NCBI GenBank assembly: GCA_031276585.1
Contig: JAISMT010000077.1
Span: 1 to 7,162 of the forward strand
DNA from: Bifidobacteriaceae bacterium
GTDB taxonomy: Bacteria > Actinomycetota > Actinomycetes > Actinomycetales > WQXJ01
Length of the DNA: 7,162 nucleotides
Reading direction: 5' to 3'
Shown here: one piece after another, positions 1 through 5,854 of the stretch
Layout: every line of letters begins with the position of its first letter
How positions within the stretch are numbered: position 1 is the first letter of the stretch
The notes under the pieces: generated by a model
Database searches by the model: none
What the model was told of the DNA's origin: nothing
Seen by the model: the letters and a program-made list of their open reading frames with translations, nothing else
Made by a program: the position numbers and the translations under genes

Positions 1-1590
1 GGTCACGGTGTAGGTGCCCGGTTGAGTGGGGGCTGCCACCGTCCATTGGGCGGGCCCTCCCAGCGCATCAGACACTATTGGGGCAGCTTCTCCCACCGTG
101 ACTTGAACGGTTTTATCCCCGTGGAAACCCGCCACTTGGGCCGCTGCTGACGCTCCGGCGGTAACGGTGGAATTGGGCAACTTTAACGCCGCTTCCGAGG
201 AACGGAGCACCAAATTGGGCTCCAAACCCAACCCTGTGGTGACAGTACGGAACACATCACTTTGGTCAGTCAAACCGTGGAAGTTGTCCGAGCCGGGACC
301 GTAGGCCCCCACTCGCACTTGAGCCCCCGTATGCTGCTGGGAGCCACCAGCCTCGGCGGTGCCATAAGACACTTTCATGGGGGCACCGTCTTTGGTCATG
401 AGCGCAATGGACAAACCGGGCGTCACATCATCCACAATTTGGGAAGTGTGAGCGTGATCAGCGGAAACAATCACCAACGTGTCTTGCTTCTCCTGAGCAA
501 ATTCGAGTGCTACTTGAACAGCCTCGTCTAGATCAGCGGTCTCACCAATCTGCCCGCAGGCATCAGCGGCATGGTCCCGTTTATCGATAGAGGCGCCTTC
601 TATTTGCAGGAAGAAACCGGGAGCCGAATCCGGAGTATCCAACAGTTCAATGGCTTTGTCGGTCAAAGCCGCCAAGGACAGCCGCTGGTCCAACCGCTCT
701 GAATTGGGTTGGCAAGTAATTGGAGGTTGGTCCGCTCCACCGGCCGTAGCCTCGGTGGAGGCATAACGTGTAGGGAAATTACCTTCCGTGAACAAGCCCA
801 AAACGGGCGACTGCAACCCAGCGGTGCTCACTTGGTCCAATTCTGCCGCCGTACGCACTATTTGGTAGCCGCGCTGTTCGGCTTGATCCCACAAGTTGAG
901 CCCAGCATAGGGCCCGGCTTGGGCTTTCTGGTTGAAGGAGGCCGCGCCACCGCCCAGCGTTACATCAGCCCGCGAGTCCAGCAACTGTTCGCTGATGGAC
1001 CCTAGCCCGCCGTTTTCTCTCAAATCACTACCGCAGGCTGCAGCGTCTTCGGGTCCGTAACACTTACGGTTGGCCACATGCGCTATTTGTACTGCGGGGG
1101 TGGCGTCTTGGATCTCGGCCGTGGACACGTTGCCGGTACGCAGGCCCGCTGCCCGGGCGGCTTCAATCAGCGTGGTACGCCCGGTACCGTTCAAGTCCAC
1201 GCCGATGGCGCCATCGTACGTCTTGTAGCCGGTGGACCAAGCCGTTCCCGTGGCTGCCGAATCCGGCACATAATCCGGTAAACCTTGGTAAGGACCGGAA
1301 CGGTGCAACGAGTAGGTGGTGTAGGAACCAGTCACCGGTAAAGCGTCAATTCCGGGGAAGGCCCCCGCAGCCCCGTGCTCATAGTTGCGGGCCACGGTGA
1401 TCTCGGAATCACCCATGCCGTCACCAATCAACAAAATCACATTGCGGGGCTTTTCAGCGTTGGCTCCGGGAGCAGCAACTGACGCTGCCACCGCTGGTAC
1501 GGTTCCTGCTGCTGCCAGGACACCAACCACTAACAGGGCCGCTCCCATAGTTGCCAGCCCTCGGCTAGCTGGTTTGAACTTAAAACTCAC
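1..1590 (-). CDS. phoA: Secreted alkaline phosphatase, E. coli PhoA type, with C-terminal Ig-like extension (3' end outside window)
   Basis: This gene should release inorganic phosphate from phosphomonoesters outside the membrane. The 530 visible residues read without interruption. Residues 1-35 form a signal peptide (Lys4, Lys6 and Arg10, then a hydrophobic core at 15-28, then AVA). The catalytic set of the E. coli enzyme is complete: Asp57 in GDGMGD, nucleophile Ser111 in DSAAT, Asp162/Thr164 in QDATP, Arg175, Glu331, Asp336/Lys337/His340 in SIDKRDHA, Asp378/His379 in ADHAH, and His420 in QHTG. The cysteine pairs 177/186 and 293/345 match the two E. coli disulfides. The PhoA fold ends near residue 459. 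The following 71 residues (GF-x-GDKTV, then PGTYTVT) look like an Ig-like surface domain, which may precede an anchor outside the window. I chose GTG at 1590: a GGGA lies 5 nt upstream and it gives a complete signal peptide. ATG at 1548 would remove the basic n-region. A stop lies in frame a short way upstream. The identity is secure; the role of the tail is inferred. Confidence 0.96.
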   Translation of the reverse strand, partial: MSFKFKPASRGLATMGAALLVVGVLAAAGTVPAVAASVAAPGANAEKPRNVILLIGDGMGDSEITVARNYEHGAAGAFPGIDALPVTGSYTTYSLHRSGPYQGLPDYVPDSAATGTAWSTGYKTYDGAIGVDLNGTGRTTLIEAARAAGLRTGNVSTAEIQDATPAVQIAHVANRKCYGPEDAAACGSDLRENGGLGSISEQLLDSRADVTLGGGAASFNQKAQAGPYAGLNLWDQAEQRGYQIVRTAAELDQVSTAGLQSPVLGLFTEGNFPTRYASTEATAGGADQPPITCQPNSERLDQRLSLAALTDKAIELLDTPDSAPGFFLQIEGASIDKRDHAADACGQIGETADLDEAVQVALEFAQEKQDTLVIVSADHAHTSQIVDDVTPGLSIALMTKDGAPMKVSYGTAEAGGSQQHTGAQVRVGAYGPGSDNFHGLTDQSDVFRTVTTGLGLEPNLVLRSSEAALKLPNSTVTAGASAAAQVAGFHGDKTVQVTVGEAAPIVSDALGGPAQWTVAAPTQPGTYTVT

Positions 1591-1628
1591 TTCTTTCCCA
1601 TTCCCTTTCGTATTCGGTATCGCCACCC

Positions 1629-1642
1629 GCGCTGTTTAGCGC
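1629..1642. repeat. Short perfect hairpin near the phoA start
   Basis: GCGCT (1629-1633) and AGCGC (1638-1642) pair around a GTTT loop, about 40 nt upstream of the phoA GTG. Part of it, CGCTGTTTA, recurs at 1656-1664, so the site is also a 9-bp direct repeat with 26-bp spacing. The hairpin is too far upstream to cover the ribosome binding site directly. Confidence 0.35.
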
Positions 1643-1691
1643 CCTGCTAGGGACACGCTGTTTAAGCACTCTCCGCGCCCCGTGTTGACGT

Positions 1692-1712
1692 GGTCAGCCC
1701 AAAGCGGTGACC
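1692..1712. repeat. Inverted repeat GGTCA-11-TGACC
   Basis: The 5-bp arms at 1692-1696 and 1708-1712 are separated by 11 bp, giving 16 bp centre to centre. The arms are short and chance occurrence is possible. It is listed because it lies in the phoA leader or promoter between other dyads. Confidence 0.2.
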
Positions 1713-1729
1713 TAAGGAAACGCGGAAGA

Positions 1730-1742
1730 CAAACACTGTTTG
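1730..1742. repeat. 13-bp perfect palindrome, possible operator
   Basis: CAAACA-C-TGTTTG is a perfect dyad with 6-bp arms about one central base. It abuts the longer inverted repeat that starts at 1743. It lies about 140 bp upstream of the phoA start codon. Its size and form fit a dimeric repressor or activator site, but no regulator gene is present in the window to pair with it. Confidence 0.4.
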
Positions 1743-1783
1743 ATCCCTAGGAGTCCGGATTTTGCAACGGATTCCTAGGGGAT
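1743..1783 (-). repeat. Long inverted repeat, likely hairpin in phoA leader
   Basis: Arms at 1743-1757 and 1768-1783 pair over 15 positions with one mismatch on the minus strand (G-U wobble on the plus strand) and one bulged base, around a 10-nt loop. Each arm includes a CCTAGG or CCCTAGG core. The sequence following it in the minus direction (ATCAAACAGTG) has no T-run, so it is not a standard terminator. It lies just downstream of the candidate PHO box and could be a leader structure, an operator, or a Rho-independent element of unusual form. Confidence 0.6.
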
Positions 1784-1814
1784 GGTTACAGCGGTAGCTG
1801 AACTGAAAATGAAC
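1782..1814 (-). promoter_or_regulatory. Candidate PHO box (11-bp-spaced direct repeat) upstream of phoA
   Basis: On the minus strand GTTCA occurs at 1814-1810 and again at 1803-1799, exactly 11 bp apart. The units read GTTCATTTTCA and GTTCAGCTACC. A degenerate third unit (GCTGTAACCAT) follows at 1792-1782. Tandem 11-bp units are the binding format of PhoB (E. coli) and PhoP (Streptomyces, core GTTCACC). The site points toward phoA, about 210 bp from its start codon. The distance is long and no clear -10 follows, so this remains a candidate. Confidence 0.45.
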
Positions 1815-1838
1815 ACCTAGCCACATTCTGGGAGCACT

Positions 1839-1855
1839 CACCCAAACACTGGGTG
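1839..1855. repeat. Inverted repeat CACCCA-5-TGGGTG
   Basis: Perfect 6-bp arms at 1839-1844 and 1850-1855 enclose a 5-nt spacer. The nine bases CAAACACTG at 1843-1851 also occur at 1730-1738 inside the 13-bp palindrome, giving a direct repeat 113 bp apart. It lies upstream of the candidate PHO box and could be an additional regulator site or an RNA hairpin. Confidence 0.35.
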
Positions 1856-1862
1856 CCACAGC

Positions 1863-1908
1863 CTAGCCCCACTAGGGGTCAGAGTTTCTTTACTCTCAGT
1901 AGGGCTAG
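1863..1908. repeat. Interrupted inverted repeat downstream of rarA
   Basis: Outer arms CTAGCCC (1863-1869) and GGGCTAG (1902-1908) match perfectly. Inside them ACT/AGT and AGAGT/ACTCT (1881-1885 with 1892-1896) also pair around a 6-nt loop, with a 7-nt one-sided bulge. The element lies about 105 nt past the rarA stop. No T-run follows on the minus strand, so it is at best a 3'-end stabilising structure or a non-canonical terminator. Confidence 0.35.
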
Positions 1909-2011
1909 AAGGCCCCACAAAATCTTCTCCCGTTGGTCGAATCTTTGGCGGGGAACCTCGCGAGCTAAGAAAAAGTCGGCTCAAATGTCAAAGTTTCAGA
2001 TTCCTAGTGAT

Positions 2012-3430
2012 CTAGCGCTGGCGCAAGATGGCGCGGATTTTAGCCAAACGTTCCGCCAGGGAGCGTTCTTGTCCACGGTCGGTGGGCTGGTAGTAGTCGC
2101 GGCCTTCTATACCAGGTGGGGCATAAATCTGAGGGGCGATGCCGTGGGGGTAATCATGCGCATAGCGGTAGCCTTCGCCGTGCCCCAGTTGTTCAGCACC
2201 GGGGTAATGTCCATCCCGTAAGTGGAGGGGTACCGGTCCGGCTAGTCCCGCTTTAACATCGGCCAAAGCCGCTTCAATACCCAGGTAGGCGGCGTTGGAT
2301 TTGGGTGCAGTAGCAAGGTAGACCACAGCTTCAGCTAACGGAATACGGGCCTCTGGCATACCGATTAGTTGGACGGTTTGCGCTGCGGCCACGGCTAACG
2401 GCAAAGCGGATGGATCTGCTAAACCGATGTCTTCCGCTGCAGAAATCACCAGACGCCGCGCAATGAACCGAGGGTCTTCCCCGGCTTGGATCATGCGCGC
2501 CAAATAGTGCAGTGCTGCATCCACATCGCTGCCCCGAATCGACTTGATAAAAGCACTGATCACGTCATAATGCTGGTCACCGTCGCGGTCATATTGCACT
2601 ACGGCTACGTCGATGGCGCGTTCAATTTGGCCCAAATCCACCACCGCCGTTTCGGCACCAGCGGCGGCGGCACCTTCCGTTTCTCTCGAATCTTCCCCCC
2701 CGGGTACTGCCGCGCCTGCCGCAGCTTCCAGAATGGTCAAAGCTTTACGTGCATCGCCCCCGGCCAGACGCACCAGAGCCGCCCGGGCAGCTGGAGTCAA
2801 AGTGACCGTACCGTCCAGGCCTCGCGGATCCGTTACCGCCCGGTCTACCAAAGCACCCACTTCTGAGTCCGCCAACGGTTCCAAAGTAAGCACTAAAGAC
2901 CGCGAAGCTAATGGCGTGATTACGGAAAAAGACGGGTTCTCTGTGGTTGCCGCCACCAACGTAACTAGGCGGTTCTCCACTGCGGGCAGCAAAGCATCTT
3001 GTTGGGCTTTGGAAAAACGATGCACCTCGTCAATGAAGAGCACCGTTTCCGTACCGGTAGCCAAACGCCGCCGAGCTTGTGTTAAGACGGCCCGGATGTC
3101 TTTCACCCCCGCTGAGACCGCCGAGAGTTCCATAAAGGCCCGCCCTGAGCCCCGTGCCACTAGATAAGCCAAAGTGGTTTTACCAGTACCAGCCGGGCCC
3201 CACAAGATTACCGAGGCGGGCATGGCACGGCCCGCCGCCCCCGCCCCTACTTGAGTGGCATCACCGGCGGCAGCAATCAAACGTCGTAGTGGCGCTCCTG
3301 GACCCAGCAGATGGCGTTGACCCGTGAACTCGTCCAGAGTTCTAGGACGCATCCGTACCGCCAAAGGTGCGCGCAAATCAACGGCGCCGTCTAGAGCGGC
3401 GGAAGGCAGCACGGCGTCGAATAGGTCCAC
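2012..3430 (-). CDS. rarA: Replication-associated recombination protein A (RarA/MgsA), AAA+ ATPase
   Basis: RarA is a cytoplasmic AAA+ ATPase, related to clamp loaders and eukaryotic WRNIP1, that acts on DNA at stalled replication forks. The 472-residue product has the family's parts in order: an N-terminal [13 protein letters not shown] box (26-38), Walker [10 protein letters not shown] (78-86), Walker B LFIDE (131-135) followed by VHRF, sensor 1 with ATTEN (161-165), and sensor 2 GDARKAL (225-231). The C-terminal tetramerisation region includes [19 protein letters not shown] (279-297), FIARRL and AEDIGLAD (322-339), and HYPGAEQLG. Length is normal for the family. An Ala/Gly/Glu-rich insert sits at about 241-266. 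The GTG start at 3430 is preceded by AGGG at 8-nt spacing and gives the usual MDLFDA-type N-terminus. The gene faces away from the MMPL gene with a 63-bp gap. No catalytic residue appears lost. Confidence 0.97.
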   Translation of the reverse strand: MDLFDAVLPSAALDGAVDLRAPLAVRMRPRTLDEFTGQRHLLGPGAPLRRLIAAAGDATQVGAGAAGRAMPASVILWGPAGTGKTTLAYLVARGSGRAFMELSAVSAGVKDIRAVLTQARRRLATGTETVLFIDEVHRFSKAQQDALLPAVENRLVTLVAATTENPSFSVITPLASRSLVLTLEPLADSEVGALVDRAVTDPRGLDGTVTLTPAARAALVRLAGGDARKALTILEAAAGAAVPGGEDSRETEGAAAAGAETAVVDLGQIERAIDVAVVQYDRDGDQHYDVISAFIKSIRGSDVDAALHYLARMIQAGEDPRFIARRLVISAAEDIGLADPSALPLAVAAAQTVQLIGMPEARIPLAEAVVYLATAPKSNAAYLGIEAALADVKAGLAGPVPLHLRDGHYPGAEQLGHGEGYRYAHDYPHGIAPQIYAPPGIEGRDYYQPTDRGQERSLAERLAKIRAILRQR

Positions 3431-3453
3431 GCCGCCAACCCTAGCGTTTATGT

Positions 3454-3465
3454 GCTGGTACCAGC
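3454..3465. promoter_or_regulatory. 12-bp perfect palindrome between divergent genes, possible operator
   Basis: GCTGGTACCAGC is an uninterrupted 12-bp palindrome near the middle of the 63-bp gap between the rarA start (3430) and the preferred MMPL start (3494). In this position it could be bound by a dimeric regulator that affects both genes. I did not notice the full 12-mer elsewhere in the window. Function is inferred from position and symmetry only. Confidence 0.4.
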
Positions 3466-3479
3466 TGCATCAGATGGCA

Positions 3480-3485
3480 TAGCCT
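3480..3485 (+). promoter_or_regulatory. Possible -10 box for a leaderless MMPL transcript
   Basis: TAGCCT fits the loose actinobacterial TANNNT -10 pattern and ends 8 nt before the ATG at 3494. Transcription would then begin at or next to the start codon. This agrees with the absence of a recognisable Shine-Dalgarno sequence there. The -35 region would overlap the palindrome at 3454-3465, but no good -35 match is visible. Confidence 0.25.
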
Positions 3486-3493
3486 TGAGTACT

Positions 3494-5836
3494 ATGTTTT
3501 CCCGCTTAAACCACGGCATCATCCACCACCCCGTGGTTACGGTGTTGGTCTGGGTTCTACTCACCGCCACCGGAACCGGGCTGGCCGTGGCCGGTATAAC
3601 AGGTGAAACTCTGTTTGACCGGGTGTCCTCGGACGCGCCGCTGGCCAACCAATCCGAATCACAGCAGGCGGACGACATAATTGCTGACGGTTCAGAGTCC
3701 GCCCAACAGATTACGTTGCTGGTACAAGGGCTTAAATTGGAGGATCCCACCACCACAGCCAAGGTGTCGGCCAGCTTAGCCAAGGTTAGAAATGATCTAG
3801 CAAAAATTGATGGCGTGGCCTACAACGCGGCCGATTGGCCTATGGTGTTAGACCCGTTAAATCCAGCCTTCTGCACTAATCCAGAGGTTGACCCCAGCAC
3901 TCCGGAGGCCGTGCAATGTGCCATAGCTAGTCCCTCAGCCCAAGGGATGTTGGCCCGTAAAGGCGACGGGTTTTTCATGACTGTGGAGATTGCTAAAGGA
4001 TTGGACTCCGAAAAAGAATCCCAGGCTACCGAAAAGGTGATTGAACGCCTTCAACAAGCGGGTGACACGTTAGAAAAGCAATTCAAGGGACTCAGCTGCC
4101 AAGTGGGGGCAGCCAAGCTAATCATGGATGACATCACCGAAGCCATGAAAAATGACCTAGCCAAAGCGGAATTGATCGCTTTGCCGGTGGCTCTAGTGGT
4201 GATGGTCCTAGTGTTTGCCGGTTTCTTGGCTGCTGCTATGCCAATAGTGGGAGCTCTGGCCTCCATTGCAACCTGTATGGGGGTGGTGTTCGGTTTTACT
4301 CATCTGCTCACCATGCATACCTCGGTGATCAACGTGATCTCACTGATAGGGCTGGGGCTTTCCATTGATTACGGGCTATTGGTGGTTTCACGGTTCCGGG
4401 AAGAACTACGGCGGTTGCAAACCGTTAACCCGAGAAATAAGGCAGCCCTGCGGAAGATAGTACGGAGAGCGGTTTATACCGCCGGGGTTACCGCCGGCCG
4501 CACCGTCTTCTATTCCGCTTTAACTATCGCAGTGTGCATAGCCGGGTTGATGGCGTTTGAACTTGACCTGATGCACGTTTACGGCCTTTCGGGTCTCACC
4601 GTGGTGCTATTCGCGTTAGCCACCGCCACTACTTTGGTGCCCGCTTTATTGGTAATACTGGGCCATCACCTTGCGCGGCCATCACTGTTGGCGCGGCTGC
4701 CCGGAATCTCCTTCCTCTATTCCAAGGCTTCAGACGTGTCCCCCGAGGTCGGAGTGTTTTCTGCTTTGGCGGCCCGGGTGCAAAAACGCCCTTGGTGGGT
4801 GATAGCCGGAGTGTTGGCCTTACTGACAGTGCTAGCGTTGCCGTTACGCAGCATAGAACTACGTAATTCCATGGTGGAATTGCTGCCCAAAAGTTCACCC
4901 CAACTGCAGTTCATGAATGATTTTGAACGGAACTACCCGCAGGCTGCTGCCACCAGCGACGGTATCAGCGTGGTTTCTACCGGTAATGCTGAAGTGACGC
5001 GACATTTCGCGGAGGATTACCTGGCTGATATCAAAGGCACCAAGCTGGTAACCGGCCTGGATGGCTCTGTGGTTCAAGAAAAAACCGGCTACCAGCTAGT
5101 TACTTTAGAGGTGACCGGACCGGACCCGGAGGGTAAGGCCGCACGGGAGGCGGTGCGTACCATCCGACTTCACGCCCCTAAGGATTACAACGTCTATGTG
5201 ACTGGTCCAGCCGCCCGCATCTTGGACTACTTGGACCGTTTAGAGCAAGGTGCCCCCAAAGCCGCTCTGATTATCTGCTTGGCAGTGTTTTTGTTGCTGT
5301 TCATGTTTACCGGTTCCCTCCTGATCCCGTTGAAAGCACTCATCACTAACGCCCTGTCACTATTGGCTTGTCTAGGGGTGGTGACTTGGATCTTCCAATA
5401 CGGGCACTTCGAGGGACTACTGGGCTTCCAAGCCATGCCCGGGATCGAGAGCTACATTGTGGTGCTGCTGCTGATCTTTGGTTTTGGTTTAGCCATGGAT
5501 TACGAGGTGTTTTTGATTTCCCGCATTAAGGAATCTTGGGATGTCAATCCGGATCCAGCGGGATCCGTACGGCAGGGTCTGCAGCATTCCGGGCGGATTA
5601 TCACTTCAGCAGCTCTCATCATTGTGGTGGTGTTCCTCGGGTTCACCACCGGGGAGCTGGTACTGATCAAAGAGATCGGTTTAGGGCTGGCTATCGCCGT
5701 GATTCTAGACACCACATTGGTACGTATGCTGCTGGTACCCGCCACTATGACCATTCTGGGGCGTTGGAATTGGTGGGCACCAGCTCCGCTAGCTCGCCTT
5801 CACGCCAAACTATTTGCGAACCCCCTGCGCCACTAA
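3494..5836 (+). CDS. MMPL-family (RND superfamily) membrane transporter
   Basis: The 780-residue product is an inner-membrane exporter of the MMPL family. Such proteins use the proton gradient to move lipids, siderophores or other hydrophobic molecules out of the cell. Two homologous halves are visible. Each has one TM segment (about 13-34 and 434-455), a large extracytoplasmic loop, and a five-helix bundle (from about 224 and 590), for 12 TM segments in all. The Asp-Tyr pairs expected for proton relay are present in both halves: Asp292-Tyr293 in GLSIDYGLL and Asp669-Tyr670 in GLAMDYEVF. Each is followed by the S-R-[FI]-[RK]-E motif. The protein ends GRWNWWAP plus a short basic tail, without the long cytoplasmic tail of mycobacterial MmpL3. 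The first loop has Cys127, Cys142 and Cys202. I prefer ATG 3494, which places a short basic stretch before TM1. A GTG at 3452 would add 14 residues but lacks a ribosome binding site and overlaps the palindrome. The substrate cannot be told from sequence. Confidence 0.93.
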   Translation: MFSRLNHGIIHHPVVTVLVWVLLTATGTGLAVAGITGETLFDRVSSDAPLANQSESQQADDIIADGSESAQQITLLVQGLKLEDPTTTAKVSASLAKVRNDLAKIDGVAYNAADWPMVLDPLNPAFCTNPEVDPSTPEAVQCAIASPSAQGMLARKGDGFFMTVEIAKGLDSEKESQATEKVIERLQQAGDTLEKQFKGLSCQVGAAKLIMDDITEAMKNDLAKAELIALPVALVVMVLVFAGFLAAAMPIVGALASIATCMGVVFGFTHLLTMHTSVINVISLIGLGLSIDYGLLVVSRFREELRRLQTVNPRNKAALRKIVRRAVYTAGVTAGRTVFYSALTIAVCIAGLMAFELDLMHVYGLSGLTVVLFALATATTLVPALLVILGHHLARPSLLARLPGISFLYSKASDVSPEVGVFSALAARVQKRPWWVIAGVLALLTVLALPLRSIELRNSMVELLPKSSPQLQFMNDFERNYPQAAATSDGISVVSTGNAEVTRHFAEDYLADIKGTKLVTGLDGSVVQEKTGYQLVTLEVTGPDPEGKAAREAVRTIRLHAPKDYNVYVTGPAARILDYLDRLEQGAPKAALIICLAVFLLLFMFTGSLLIPLKALITNALSLLACLGVVTWIFQYGHFEGLLGFQAMPGIESYIVVLLLIFGFGLAMDYEVFLISRIKESWDVNPDPAGSVRQGLQHSGRIITSAALIIVVVFLGFTTGELVLIKEIGLGLAIAVILDTTLVRMLLVPATMTILGRWNWWAPAPLARLHAKLFANPLRH

Positions 5837-5854
5837 CCAGCAAAAACACCCGAG
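5837..5854. other. Convergent junction between MMPL gene and aspS
   Basis: Only 18 bp separate the TAA of the MMPL gene from the TAG of aspS on the opposite strand. I see no stem with a T-run for either direction in or next to the gap. The two transcripts probably overlap at their 3' ends, or termination is Rho-dependent. Confidence 0.6.

Larger units (their letters stand above)
1591..2011. other. phoA-rarA intergenic region rich in repeats, no gene seen
   Basis: These 421 bp lie between the rarA stop and the phoA start; both genes read leftward. Short open frames here have no ribosome binding site and no recognisable protein. The region carries at least five inverted repeats and two sets of direct repeats, listed separately. 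I found no intrinsic terminator (stem followed by a T-run in the minus direction) for rarA. I also found no clear -10 box matching TANNNT for phoA. It most likely holds the phoA promoter and a long phoA leader, plus the 3' end of the rarA transcript. Confidence 0.7.

Noticed and set aside
262..1639. Several plus-strand open frames (262-531, 709-1005, 1078-1281, 1385-1639)
   Set aside because: They lie antisense to phoA, whose reading frame is continuous and fully recognisable. They lack family resemblance.
1743..1783. Hairpin as the intrinsic terminator of rarA
   Set aside because: The stem is strong, but no T-run follows it in the minus direction. It is also about 230 nt past the rarA stop.
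1640..2015. Apparent enrichment of CTAG tetranucleotides in the phoA-rarA gap
   Set aside because: CTAG is also common in the coding regions of this window, so the gap does not stand out clearly by eye.
1662..2221. Open frames at 1662-1859 (minus) and 1853-2221 (plus) as possible small genes in or near the intergenic gap
   Set aside because: No ribosome binding site and no protein-like composition; they run through the inverted repeats, and the second overlaps the 3' end of rarA antisense.
3452..3493. GTG at 3452 as the MMPL start
   Set aside because: It adds 14 residues with no membrane or motif value, has no ribosome binding site, and would make the 12-bp palindrome coding. It is not excluded.
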